Assembly (NCBI GenBank): GCA_003116975.1 | Contig: BGKB01000098.1 | Span: 62,001 to 126,000, forward strand | From: Aurantiochytrium sp. KH105 | Taxonomy: Eukaryota > Sar > Bigyra > Thraustochytrida > Thraustochytriidae | Reading direction: 5' to 3' | DNA: 64,000 nt | The notes under the pieces: model-generated | The model's input: the letters and a program-made list of their open reading frames with translations, nothing else | The model's database searches: none | What the model was told of the DNA's origin: nothing | Shown: positions 51,210 through 62,907 of the stretch, piece after piece | How the letters are laid out: the number at the start of each line of letters is the position of its first letter | Position numbering within the stretch: position 1 is the stretch's first letter | Made by a program: the position numbers and the translations under genes

Positions 51210-52647
51210 GCTCCCTCGCGCGCGCGCGCCGGCGCCTCGCGCGGCGGGAAGCGGTCTGCCGCGCCGTCGCGCCTCGCGTGTCTCGCGTGTCTCGCGTGTC
51301 TCGCGCACGACAGGGCGGCAGCGCGGCGAGCAAGTCGGCTATGCGCGGCCGCAAGTGGGTTATAGCCGCGCGCGCAGTCGGGAATGGCGGTAAGTCTCTG
51401 TGCCGGCGCGGGGCGCGGAGCGGCTGGCGGAGGAGGAGGGAGGGGACGCGTGTCTTCGTTCCTCGCCGTGACTTCCGAGGAGGGGGATCCCGGGGCGGGC
51501 GGAGAGCGCTGGCGAGAGCGGAAACGCGGAGAGGTTTGTCGGCTGCGAGGACGTTGGGGATTTCTGGTCGTCGGTACGCAGATTGAGTTTTCGGAAGGGT
51601 ATGAGATCCAGCCCGCGGTGGCGGAGATGTAATTTCTACGAAACCGGGTCGATCGGCAACCGTTTAACAGTAAAGTCTCAGGTGCAGAAGAGTCCCGTTT
51701 GATTGAGTTCGCCAGAACTGAGGTTTGCCATCCATGAAGTACGACGACGTTTGGTGTCAGCCTGGTGACGCGGACGGCACGCTCCACTGATACGGCGCTC
51801 GGAGCTCAGCGGGAGAAATTGAGAGACTCTCATTCACGAAAAATAAGTGACAAACAAGTCATTGGCCTGAGGTGTGTTAAGAATTTCTTCAAGAAGAGGG
51901 TGAAATCGATCGTTTTCACGTACTTCCCGATGATCTGCTTTCTCCTCTTTCTCACACGCGACGAGAGAAAAGTGGCCTTTTGTCAAGGGGGCGAATCCGG
52001 CATCCACCTGAAATATTGCGATGCTTCACGACATCCAGACTTAGCGAGAACAGAATGGAGCGAGCAGCGAACTGGAGACCGCTTTGGAAAACCAAACAAA
52101 AACGATAAAGACGCAAGAGACACTGTCTGTCGGTGAGATCCTGGACGGGTTCTATGGCGGCAAAGCCCAAGAGACGGGTTTTTGAAGGCGCGAAGGTAGA
52201 CAGGCGCTTGGACAAAGTATTCCGCTTGCAAAATGCCATTTTCGCACCGAGAGAATTGCCGACTCCTGCTCTCCGAACCTCAAAGAAGTGTGTTGTGAGT
52301 CATGGCCAGAATCTCAGTTTCCTCGTGACATGCGTTGCGCTCCAGTTCTCAGCAGAGAAGCTCTGCGTGTGACAACCCCAGATTGAGTCCCAGTACAGCC
52401 AGCCATGCCCGCATCGGCGGCAGAGCAGAGCCGTCAATCAGAAGCGAAAGCGATCATACTCTCACTTGCTGTATTCTGGCATATGTATCCGTTGGGTTCG
52501 TCGTCGACCGTCGTGTCTCGAACTCCTCTCTCTCAGCGGACCCAAGTGGTGACCTGTTTGAGAGCGACCGCTCTCAGTGCGAACGGTAGCTAGCGTTGAG
52601 TCGAGAAGCATGAGTGCAGAAGCGAGATCACGAGGTTGTCGCGCGAG
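51210..52647. promoter_or_regulatory. Divergent region between cytochrome b5 and kinesin genes
   Basis: 1.4 kb between two outward starts. The first 300 bp are GC-rich with a GTCTCGCGT repeat at about 51275-51305. The rest is mixed, with several short open frames that show no domain. I see no third gene. Confidence 0.45.
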
Positions 52648-54800
52648 ATGGTCTCGACTCCGACTGCGCGAACCGCGACGTGCGGCAGCTTTGGCGACTT
52701 GAGCGCGACGAGCTCGAGCGCTGGCACGCCGACCACGCGCAAGATGAGAGCGAGCGGAAAGCCGAGTCTAGAGCGAGTCAAAGTGCACTGCAGACTACGA
52801 CCGTTCCTGGGGCCCGAAGAGGAGATCGGTGGCGCAGACTCTGTCGTGCGCAAGCTCTCTGCGAAGCGAGCAGCCACGCCCAAGGATGGCGAAGACCCGC
52901 CTCCCGACGTTGTCGCGCTGCGCAATGAGACATTCCAGTTTGATTCCTTTCTTGGGGCGCAAACATCGCAAGAAACTGTGTACGAGCGAGTTGCTGCCCC
53001 GATTGTTTCAAGCGTGCTACAAGGATACAATGGCACCGTGTTCGCGTACGGGCAGACAGGGAGCGGGAAAACGTTTAGCATGTTTGGTGGGAAATCATCA
53101 AAAGAAGCTGGCATTGTGCCACGAGCGCTCGTACACATTTTCAAGGAAATCAACGAGGACGAGGCCTTTGAGTATTCGGTGACGCTATCTTACGTGCAGC
53201 TTTATTGCGAGTTGCTGACCGACCTGTTGAGTCCCAACGGCCCCGAGGATGGTTCGAGCGACGGCGTCGGCGCGAGCGTGGGTGGAGCACCAACAAGCAC
53301 GGGTCCAGGCGGCCACAAGAGCCTTCTTATTCGCGAAGATACAAAACGAGGCATCTTTATCGAGGGCGTCAAGTGCGCAGCGGTTGAGTCTGCCGAGGAA
53401 GCCATGGCGATGATTCAGGAGGGCGATGAGCACCGGGTCCGCGCTGCGACGAACATGAATGCAGCAAGCAGTCGATCGCATGCGTGCATTATTTTGAATA
53501 TTACCAAGCGCAAGTGCGCAGAGAGCGCGCAGGCGGGTGGGAAGAAGTCCAAGGTCAAATTTGGCAAGCTGATCCTGGTTGATCTTGCAGGCAGTGAGCG
53601 GGTGAAAAAGGCGCTCGGGGAAAATCACAGTCACCACGGCACGCGCTTCATGGAATCGAAGGCGATCAATCTGAGCTTGTCCGCGCTGGGCAACTGCATT
53701 TCCGCTTTGGCGCAGCGCAAACAGCACATCCCGTACCGGGACGCCAAGTTGACGCGTCTCTTGAAAGACTCACTCGGTGGCAACTCGATGACGGCCCTGG
53801 TTCTGAATGTGGCGCCGCACGAGTCATTTGCGAGTGAGACCAAATCGACTTTGACGTTTGGGCAACGCGCAATGGCCGTGCAGACGCGTGTGACGATAAA
53901 TGAGCAGGTTGACTTTCAGGCGTTGTACAGCAGTGTGCAGGCGAGTCTGGACCACAAGGACGACCGCATCCACGAGCTGGAGATTGCATTGAGCAAGGTC
54001 CGTATCGAGCTCAATGACGCGCGGCAGCAGGCGGACAAGGCGGAGCAGGAGCGTAGCATGGCGTCCATGCAACTGAGCTCCCTGTCGGTGTCTGCGGACG
54101 TGGCGGATCAAGTGGGCCTTTTACAGGCTGAGCACGCGCGTGCTGTGGATGCCCTACGCAACGAGTTCGAGTCCAAGATTTCGGCGGAAAAGCAACGCGC
54201 TTCCAGCGCCCAGGAGGAATGGCATCGCATCGAGTACGAGCTCAAAGACGAGCGCGAGGAGCACTTGCGCACATGTGCCTTGCTGCGAGAAAAGCAAGCC
54301 CAGCTTGCCGAGGTCGAGCAGTCAAAGGAAGATCGCATTGCTGAGCTTTTCGAGGATCTCAAGGCGTCCCAGGAACGAAGCGATGCAGCTCGGGCCGAGA
54401 CGGAAGCTGTCGAAGCAGAGCGCGTTCGTCTTGCCGCTGAGAATGCGAGCATGCGCGCGGAGTTGGACAAGGGTCGCGAGTTCCAAGAGCGCGGTTTGCA
54501 GCTCATGGAGACGCTGACGAGCCGCGTGGAGTCGCTCGAGGAGCGAAAGCGTCGGGCACAGGAACCCGAGACAGGATCGCAGTCGCCTTCCTTGCATTCT
54601 TCGCGACGGTTGGAGAGTGAAGGTCGTCACGAGTCGCGTGCTTCGCGGCAGGCTCGGCACATATCGTCTTTGACGAAACCAAAGCGACACCCTTCTCGTG
54701 TAGCGCCAGAGGTGCCAGTTGTGCCTCGTAGCAACAGCAGCAGCACGAGTCGGGCGAGTCAGAGGAGCGGGGGCGCCCACACGATGATGACCAGCTCAAG

Positions 54801-54831
<31 letters not shown>

Positions 54832-55035
54832 AATGAACACGCTGACGATGATGGCAGTGCGACTGATCGTTACAGCGCGCGCACCAATGGCTCGTCAGAT
54901 CCTGCGCGTCGTTGGAAACGTTCGTCATCTGCGGCTTCAACAGGCGTTGGACTCGGCCGAAGAGGGTTTGCGGCCGGAGGGGGGTCCTCCTCCTCGAGGG
55001 TGGGCTCTGCAACCGCATCTATTCTGCGCTTTTGA
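52648..55035 (+). CDS. N-terminal-motor kinesin
   Basis: Intronless, 795 residues from the ATG at 52648. The open frame starts four codons earlier, but only with a TTG. Motor domain at about 42-400: RVKVHCRLRPFLGPEE, P-loop GQTGSGKTFSMFGG near 134, switch I NMNAASSRSHACI near 269, switch II VDLAGSERV near 311 and the YRDAKLTRLLKDSLGGNS helix. All nucleotide-binding motifs are present. A coiled coil at about 430-665 should dimerise it. The tail is Ser/Arg-rich with an Asn homopolymer at about 718-730. Motor-first layout predicts plus-end-directed transport. Among families it is closest in look to kinesin-1-like motors, but I cannot fix the subfamily. It is convergent with the finger-protein gene. 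Confidence 0.93.
54801..54834 (+). repeat. (AAC)n polyasparagine repeat in the kinesin tail
   Basis: About ten near-pure AAC codons followed by AAT, in frame, in the disordered C-terminal tail of the kinesin. Confidence 0.9.
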
Positions 55036-55516
55036 GCCAATGCCCCTTTTGCTGCATTCGTTGAAACATAAATTTTATCACATTTTCTCAATCGTCGAGC
55101 GGCGATGTATTGTTGCGGGTCCATGAAATCAGATAGCTTTTTGAAGACGTCCGTTGCACATGACGCAAATGCTTGATTTGATCCAATGCATATCATAGTG
55201 TGGTTTTCTTGTAGCTATTGCCTCTTCCTCATCTTCTCAGATGGACCAACTTCCAGCAAATTCATCTGTTGCTCCGTTCAAAAATGATGCACGCATGCTC
55301 GAAGAAGAAAAAGAAGAAGAAGAAGTCAAGCCCTTGGCTGGCCAAAAGAGGCGAACTACTGATTTCGGTCGAATCAAGAAAATGGTTTCACTTTTTCGTT
55401 CAATGATCATGCATGTCAAGGCTAAATGTTCAGAAATCGCGCGCGCAGCCAGCGCCCTGCCGGCGTATATGGGCAAGCAAGCGAGCAAAAGAATTGCAAG
55501 GGAAAAGGGATTTGCA
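55036..55516. other. Convergent 3' region, kinesin and finger-protein genes
   Basis: About 480 bp between two stop codons facing each other. It contains a GAAGAA run at about 55302-55323. An antisense open frame runs on from here across the finger-protein gene, but its Ala-rich product mirrors that gene and is not supported. Confidence 0.5.
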
Positions 55517-57202
55517 CTATGTGGAGAACCCAGAAAGAATGCCGTTGTCCTCACGGAGCATCCAGTGTTGCGAGCACAGGTCGGTGCCGGTCTTGACGCT
55601 GCGCATGCAAGCCGGGATGGCGCAGCGCTTTCCGCCTCCATGGGATTTGCAGTAGCCGCTACCCTGGTCCTTTTTAGTGCAGCCCTCGTGTTGGCAGCGC
55701 TTGCCTCCACCATGAGCGACGCAATGGTAGGTGGCGCCCTCGGCGCCCTTTGTGCATCCCGGGGTCTGGCAGCGACGCCCGCCGCCATGGCTCGTGCAAA
55801 ACTTGGACCCCGATCTGGCGCTGCGCAGACAGTTCTCCGACTCGCAACGGCGTCCGCCTCCATGCCTCTTGCAGTAGCCGCGGCCACGCGCGAGTTTGTC
55901 GCAGCGAATAAAGTTGCACAGCTTGCCGCGGGGCTTGCCACGCGAGAGCGCGTTCTGGCCCGAGTCCATGGAGGCGTTGGGGCCCAGGGCGTTCGAGTAG
56001 ACTTGTTCTTCTTTGATGGTCTTTGCAAGCTTCCGCGCGACCTCGTACTTTGCGAGATCGGCGAGAGCCGCGGCTCTCTTCTTGCAGTAAGCATCGACCC
56101 TTCCGGTGGACCCGCCATGATCGTCGCTGCAAGTGCTCGTGCTGCTGCTGGCGCCGCTGCTGTGACGGCGGTGAACCATGGAGGCAGCGGTGGCGGCTGG
56201 AGGCAGCGGTGGCTGGAGGGCCGGCGCCGAGGTGTTCTGCGAAGCGCCGGGCAACATCGATTGCGGGAGCAGGTTGAGGAGCTGCGGCAGACTGAGGTCG
56301 CGCAGCGACATTGCACCGGGTGAAGCGGCGTTGACGGGAAAGGAATTATGCAGCGCGGGAGCCTGAAAGGCGGCCTTGATCTCGGCTTCCGATCCAATGG
56401 AGGTCATATGGGGGGCCACAAGGTTGGCGTAGGCTGCAGCGGTTGCGGGGGACATGGGGGCGTGCGAAGCGCTGGCATCGTGTTGCTCGAGAGCCTGGGT
56501 GAGTGCGCGGGCCATCATGAGGACCTGGCGCTCCTTGTCGGACGTCGCGGACGCCGCGGCAGTGGGGCTCGCATTGTTGGATGCTGCGGGGCTCGTGGCG
56601 TTGCTCCCTGGTCTGGAGGATCCCATGTACGTCTGCTGGGTTTGCTGGGGATGTTGCTGCATGCGCATGAGTTGGCGTTGATACGCGAGGTGCTGCTGTC
56701 GGAGCATGCGCGCTTCGAGGTCGGCGTCATAATCTTCCTTGGTACGTTGGTGCTGCTGTTGCTGGGTCTGGAAAGTGGCGGCAGAAGGTTTTGCCGCTCC
56801 ATAGTTTGCCGCCGTGGGCATGGCATGCTGCTGCTGCTGCTGCTGCTGCAGCTGCTGCTGCTTGGCGAGTCGCTCCTTTTGCTGTGCTGCGGCGAGCTGG
56901 TGCATTGCTCGCTGTACCTCTGGCGATGCGGTTGCGTATTGCTGCTGGTACGCTGCGACAAGAGCCCTCATTTCGGCGTCGCTCTGCGCGTTGGCGCCCT
57001 GCGCGAGGCCTGCTGCGACCACTGATGAGGCCGCCGCCGCCGCCGCCGCCGCCGCTGCCGACGCCGGCTGCTGCTGCTGCTGCTGCTGCATCTGGTGCAC
57101 CTGCGCGAGGTACTCGCGGGTCGCGGCGCCGTGGTCCCTGGCCAGGTGTCCCTGCATGGCCATGGCCGCGCCGGGGTCCTGCCGCGGATGCTTCACGAGC
57201 AT
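55517..57202 (-). CDS. WRKY19-like tandem Cys/His finger protein
   Basis: Intronless 561-residue protein. The N-terminal 425 residues are low complexity, with Gln runs (CAG-coded on the minus strand), an Ala run at about 52-70 and MQQ/HQR repeats. Residues 428-561 hold five tandem fingers of the form C-x4-C, then YC or FC, then x2-H-GGG-(R/K)RC: LCNFIRCDKLARGRGYCKRH, RCESENCLRS, RCQTPGCTKG, RCQHEGCTKK and RCAIPACMRS. The GGG linker between fingers is highly regular. Such fingers occur in many stramenopile proteins annotated as WRKY19-like and are thought to bind zinc. With its Gln/Ala-rich N terminus it looks like a transcriptional regulator. The DNA-binding role is inference, and there is no WRKY domain. 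Confidence 0.85.
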   Translation of the reverse strand: MLVKHPRQDPGAAMAMQGHLARDHGAATREYLAQVHQMQQQQQQQPASAAAAAAAAAASSVVAAGLAQGANAQSDAEMRALVAAYQQQYATASPEVQRAMHQLAAAQQKERLAKQQQLQQQQQQQHAMPTAANYGAAKPSAATFQTQQQQHQRTKEDYDADLEARMLRQQHLAYQRQLMRMQQHPQQTQQTYMGSSRPGSNATSPAASNNASPTAAASATSDKERQVLMMARALTQALEQHDASASHAPMSPATAAAYANLVAPHMTSIGSEAEIKAAFQAPALHNSFPVNAASPGAMSLRDLSLPQLLNLLPQSMLPGASQNTSAPALQPPLPPAATAASMVHRRHSSGASSSTSTCSDDHGGSTGRVDAYCKKRAAALADLAKYEVARKLAKTIKEEQVYSNALGPNASMDSGQNALSRGKPRGKLCNFIRCDKLARGRGYCKRHGGGRRCESENCLRSARSGSKFCTSHGGGRRCQTPGCTKGAEGATYHCVAHGGGKRCQHEGCTKKDQGSGYCKSHGGGKRCAIPACMRSVKTGTDLCSQHWMLREDNGILSGFST

Positions 57203-57426
57203 TCTCTCTGCCTCGCTCGCTCGCTCGATGTCGCGCGCTGCGTCGGTTCGCTCTCTAGCTAGCTGCAGCTCGCTCGCTCGCTCTCGGCGCGTTGCGTGTT
57301 TGTCGGTCGCTCCGCTCGCGTGCGCGCTTTTCGCTTTTGGGCTAGCAGCTTGGTACTACCGGAAGCAGGAGAAAACGCGCGACGAACTAACCAACTCGGG
57401 CTTTCCTCGTTCAGCTCCTCGCCGTC

Positions 57427-57458
<32 letters not shown>

Positions 57459-60400
57459 ACAGCCAGATGGCCGGCCGGAAGCCTTCGCAGCGCTTCCCCG
57501 GGTCCTCGCTGCATCCCGTCCGCCCGCGCGTTCGGCGCCCGGAGGCCTTGCGCTCGATCGATCGATCGATCGACCGCGGCACTGGGCGGGGCGTCGATCA
57601 TAATCTTTTACACCACTCCTACTCTGGTCGCGACCGTGCACTTTTACTGCGGGATGTCGACGCCGGTCTCCCGCCGCCCCTACCCACATTTCCCCCAGAT
57701 CATGATCGGCTGCGGGGAACGAGAGTCTGATTGGGGAGAACTGAAAGAGAGGCGGCGCCGTTCTTGAGGTACGTTCGAGGCGAGGCGAGCTCTCCGCAAA
57801 GGAGAAGCGCTCGGGCAGAGCAACGCCGCAGCCGGGGCCGCCAAGCCAGCCAGCCAGCCAGCCGGCCGCAGCTGCAGCCGCGGCCGCAGCGGAGCTTGCA
57901 GCACGAAGCGGAGTGTGCCGAGACTGGAAGTGGCCCGACCGGACGCACGGCGGTGGAGCTGCACCTCGTCTGCAGGCGCAATGTGGGGGCTCGTGCGGGC
58001 TCGCAGAGAAGGATAAGCAGGGACACGGCCCGTGCGCACCACGTGCTGGGGGTGTGCATGGCACGGGACGGAGCTGGCAGCTTCTAGGCTGCTGGACACC
58101 GCCGGGCAGCCCAGCTCAGCGCGGCGCAGCTCCCACGATACTCGCTCTCGCACCGCGATCGCCTCCTTCACACCATTCAACACGCCCCTTGCCGTGCCGT
58201 GCCGAGACCAACCCACCCCCCGCCGCCGAGAAGGAAACCGCGGCGGCGTAGTCTCTCGTGCTCGGCTGCGTTCTCTCGCGCTCCACCTCGAGCTCGTGCT
58301 CGGCCAGAAGCGATAATGCCAGCAGCCAGACAACTAAACTCAGCTGGGCTTGCAGGGGCCCCGATCCACCTCCCACAGTCCGCAACGTCTGTCCCCGCGA
58401 AGCGGCATGAGATGTGGGGGGTTATTTTCGCAGTCGCCCGCAGCTGCGCTCCCCTTGATCCGGCCGGCGACATCTCGGCGGCACCTGGCTGGCCGACTCA
58501 ACTACAAAGCGCGCGGTCCCGGCGAGCCAGGCCTGGCGCCGCGCGCGCCAGGCTCGGCGCGGCGCGGCGCGACGTGGCGGCGGCCAGGGCCTCACGTCAG
58601 GCTCGCTGCAACTGCCGGCGGCGGCGGCTCCGCGACGCTGGGGCGCGGCGGGGGCTGAATCGCGAGCTCGAGGCCAGCTGCGATGCGATGACAAACAGCT
58701 TTGCAACAGCAACAGCAACAAGCAGAGGCAAGCGAGCACGCAAGCAAGCAACAAGCAACGGCGGTCCTCGTCGAGCAGAGTGTGCGGGCGGGAAGCGAGG
58801 CAACGAAGCATGGCCATTTCTGGAGCAAGAATTGTGATGGGAGACGCCGAGCAACCGCCGAAGAGGCGCAGGGTGAGGACGCTCCTGACTGCAGCAGCGG
58901 AACCGCGGGAGCTCGCGCGCCAATGACGCGTATCTCCAGGTCTCGCAGCAGCAGCATCTATCCACAAAGTATCGAAGGCCAACACGCATAGAGATAGATA
59001 GAAAACTTGCCGCGGCAGTGGTGGCGTCAACGGCGGCCCAGCTCGCATGCGAGTCGCGCTGATCCTCAATCCCACCGTGGGGACTGTGGGAGGGCGAGTT
59101 CTCATTTTCTTCCTACGCGACCTCGGGTCGGAGCCGCGTCCGTCTCGCCCTTCTCCTCTTTCTTTCCTCGCTCCCTCGCTCGCCCGCTCGCTCGCTCGCT
59201 GGGCTGCCGTCTCGCCCTGGCGGCCCGGGCGGCGACGCACGCTGCGCAGCTTCGGCTGCGGTCTGCCGCCACCATGCTGCTGCTGCTCCTCCGCTGTCGC
59301 GGACGGACTTCGGCGAGGAGGCGCGCGCGGAGAGAGCGACGGGACGCTCTCTCTCTGCAACATGCAAGCAAGGACTAGGAGCAAGTGAAATCCGGATAAA
59401 AAGAAAGATAAAAAAGATAAACTTACCTTCTACGCACCCACCGTGGGGGCTGGCTGGCTCAGGTGGGAGCGAGGCCGCGACACGCTCTGTGGCCTCGGGC
59501 TGGGCCGCCCCGCCCCGCCTCGCCCCGCCCCGCCCTCGCGACCGAGACGTCTGCCACGCGACGCCGAGCCACGCGACGCCGAGCCAGGCCACGCCAAGCG
59601 AGCGAGCGCTGGCGGCCGGGGGGAGCGAGGGAGGGAACCAAGGAGGGAGGGGGCGAAGAGGAGGAGGCGGCCGGACCACGCGCACTCGCTTGCGCGCTGG
59701 CCTGCCGCCGCCACACCGAGTCCAGCTCCGACCTCGCCCCGGCCCAGCACGCAATAGGGAGGAGGAGCTAGTAAGAAGTGGAGAAGAACAGAAGACGATT
59801 CCGCGCAAGACCGCGGAGCAGAGCAGAGCAGAGCATGGAGCGGAGCGAGGCCGCGCGTCACGAACCGAGCCGGGACGGAGCGAGGGATGGAGGAGGATAG
59901 CTTGGTGAAGAGGGACGGTCCCGAGGGGAGAGATGACCATTTTGTTGAGGTCATGGAGCTAGCTATCCATCGATCGATCGATCGATGCAGCCGCGGCCAA
60001 CTGGCAAAAAGTCGTTCGTCTTTTTAGGCGCGGGAGGTCCGTCGGCAGCGGCTGTAGCGGTGGAATGGTGGATGGGTTTGTTTGCGGCGGTTCAGGCGAA
60101 GGCGGCAATAGATTCGGATCGGATTGGGAGCATCGCATGACGTGGAAGAGGGCCACGGAGGCGGCGACGGTACAACGCGGGCCAAAGGATGGAGGCAATC
60201 CGAGGATACTTTCGACAAGACCATGGAGGAACGACCCGGACTGACTTGGCGCGGCAGGTTGGACTGGCGGGGCGAGATCCAGCTGTCTGCCAGCCTGCCA
60301 GCCAGCCCGCTAGCTAGCTAGCTAGCAAGCTAGCTCCCTTCTTGCTGGCTTTCTTCCTCAAGTACGGCTTGGAGAGCTTGCGGACCTTGCCATGCTTCTC

Positions 60401-62907
60401 TTGAAGGCCCGTATCCCAACCTGCCATGGCTGGCGGCCCGGCCGACTGTCCGAGTTTGAGGCGCGCGTGTTCTGGGTCAAGCTAGTCTGCAGGCAAGGCT
60501 ACGGACGCAGCCAGCTAGCCGGACAGCCAAGTGCAAGACATCTTCAAAGCAAACTGCTATAAATCTGGCTGGTCATCCTGCAAAGCAAGACTTAGAGCTA
60601 AACCTTGACCGTACTCGGAGAGTTTATGCATACTTGCAGCAGCCTGTAGCTCCTGCAGAAGCTTGGTTGGTCATCCTGTTGCACGTTCTCGTACGTACAT
60701 TCATCTGGCAGCTGCCAGCGTGCCAGCGTACCAGCCAGCCAGCTTGCGGGACGGCGCCGTTTGCATGTATAATACGTTCGAAAGGCCGAGGCGGATTGAC
60801 AGCGTGCGTGCAATAGCCGCTCCTACTTCCATAACGGTGGGTGTCTGTGGGGCGCACGTGCCGTCAATCGAGTTCGCAGCTGTCCGAGCGGGACGGCACT
60901 CCAAGCAGCGCAGCGAGCTGCAGCGTGCCCGGCTCCTGCCCCGATCCGCAATCAAAAAAACCGCGAGAGGCAGCCGCGAGCTGCCTCGCTTCTGCTGCCT
61001 CGCTTCTGCCGCCTCGATTGCACGCACGGTCGGAGCGGGGCCCGCGGAACCGCCCGAACGACGCCCAAACGTGCGAGTAGGTTGCCATTGGCGGACGGAC
61101 GGCGGCCGACTGCGCGGGTACCGCGGGTACCGAGGGGAGTGCGCGAGAAGAGAGAGGCCGGGCCAGCCGCCCGGCCGACCAGACAGCCAGGTGCAGGAAG
61201 GAACGAACGGTTTTGCAGAATGGATGGCCTGGGCTGGCTTGACAGCATTTTTTTTAATTTTTTTATAAAGTGCACGAACGGCAAATCGAGCGAGAGGGCT
61301 AGCGAGTCAAGAAGCAAGCGTGACCGACCGATCGACCGACAGCGACTCGAGCCGGCCACCAACCATGGCAAGCAACGAACTTGCCTTTCACCGCGACGCC
61401 TGCTGCCTCAGAACCAGCCACGCTAGCCGCTTGCTCCCTCTCTCTCTCTCTCTCGTGCACGCGCTGCCCATCGGCAGGCCACGGCCGCTACACAACACGC
61501 ATTGACTGTCAATCTGTAGATGCCTGCTGTGGCCGGTTGCCGGTGCACACCTGCGCACGCCCAGCCCGCAGCCGCTTCGCTGTGGGATGCAGGGCCACGG
61601 CAAAGCTGCGTCGCGCCAACTGTGGTCGACGCGCGAGGCGGGGACCGTAGGGTCTTCGCTGCGGGGCGTCACGGGACCCGCAGGCGCCATGCGCAACCAC
61701 CATGCGCAACCACCCGGCCTGGGCGAGCGGGCCGCCCTCGCTCGCCGATCGCCAAGCTCGGGCCCAAACTCGCCGCCGCAAGACAGACGCCACGGCCGCG
61801 ATCGCCGGCGAGCTCACGCCGCGCTCCCCTCCTCTCCTCTCCTCTCCTCTCCTCTTCTCTCGGGCCGGCCGCGAGGAGCGGCTCCCAGCGCGACGCCAGG
61901 GAAGAGAAGAGCTCGGCGGCTGGAGCTGGTCGAGGGGAGAGCGCAATCCATCTCTCCCGCTTCTAGCACTGCCGCGCGATGTTTGGCCTTTTAGTTTCAT
62001 TCATCATGATGGCGGCGGTAAGACGGAGCTGATTTCAACTTGAACTCGACGACAGTCCGTGGCATCGACGACTCGAGCCCGGAGACGCGACAGGTCTCGT
62101 CCGCCTCGCCTCGCCGAAGTTCTGCACGGCGTTGTCATCGTCCGATCACCGCCAGCCGGTTTCGCCTCGAGCATCCGCCTCGAGAAGACGTCTGTTCTGC
62201 TCTGCTCTGCTCTGCTCTGCGCTGCTCTGCACTGGCCGCGGAGGCCACGTCCAAGACGCGAGCCGAGCCGTGCGCGACGCACGTAATCGGACGCGTACCG
62301 CGCCGGCTCGCTCATGCAGGGCTCGCCCCCTGGCTCGCTGCAGGGCTCAGGCTGTTTGTCCCGGCGCGCTGGACACCGCGGCCACTCGCCCGAACAGGGC
62401 GCGCACTGGGCTGCGGAGGCCAGGCCACCGCGTCGAATCGCGCAGACAGGCAGGCAGGCAGGCAGTCCGGACAGCTCGCTCGTTTGGCCTCGTCGCGGCG
62501 CGTCGCCATCTATATCTATCTAGCACTCGTGCAAGACTGGCCAGCCACCATCCATCTGCGATCGGGCGCTCCGTGTTCTCCTTTTACTGGCTCTTCTTCT
62601 TCTTCTTCTTCTTCTTCTTCTTGACTGTGCGAATGCATACCTAGCTGTTTCTGCTCTCGCGTCTGCTGCACACAACAGCAGTTTGACCCTAAACTTCTGC
62701 ACACATCAAAAAGCTCTCGCAACTGCTCCTGAATTAGCTCTTGCACCTCGACGAGCAAATCGTGACCAGCACCTCGATTCCTTCATTGCTTACTTATGAT
62801 CTCGCACGATTGAAGAGCCGGGCTCGTGTTAGACGCGAGCCGGGCTTGTGTAGTATACATCATACAGAAACGAAGATCATGATCACGGTTTAGAAGTCAT
62901 AGATTCG
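57203..62907. other. 5.7 kb GC-rich, simple-repeat-rich, no supported gene
   Basis: Many short tandem repeats: (GGCA)n at 57429-57457, CGATCGAT runs at 57553-57572 and 59968-59986, CAGCCAGC at 57845-57864, CAGCAACAG at 58700-58725, CGCTCGCT at 59180-59202, TCCTC at 61828-61860, AGGC at 62447-62465 and TTC at 62595-62622. Open frames are stop-poor in all frames and Arg/Ser/Ala/Pro-rich with no domain. Only the first few hundred bases (finger-protein promoter) and last 200 (3' UTR of the C2-like gene) have an obvious role. Non-coding RNA genes cannot be excluded by eye. Confidence 0.55.

Noticed and set aside
55241-56323. 360-codon plus-strand open frame
   Set aside because: It lies antisense to the WRKY19-like finger gene, is Ala/Arg-rich and has no domain. 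The minus-strand frame has clear repeated fingers, so this is a shadow.
58422-59384. 320-codon minus-strand frame in the GC-rich repeat block
   Set aside because: Low-complexity Ser/Arg/Ala/Cys runs follow directly from microsatellites, several frames are equally open and no domain is visible.
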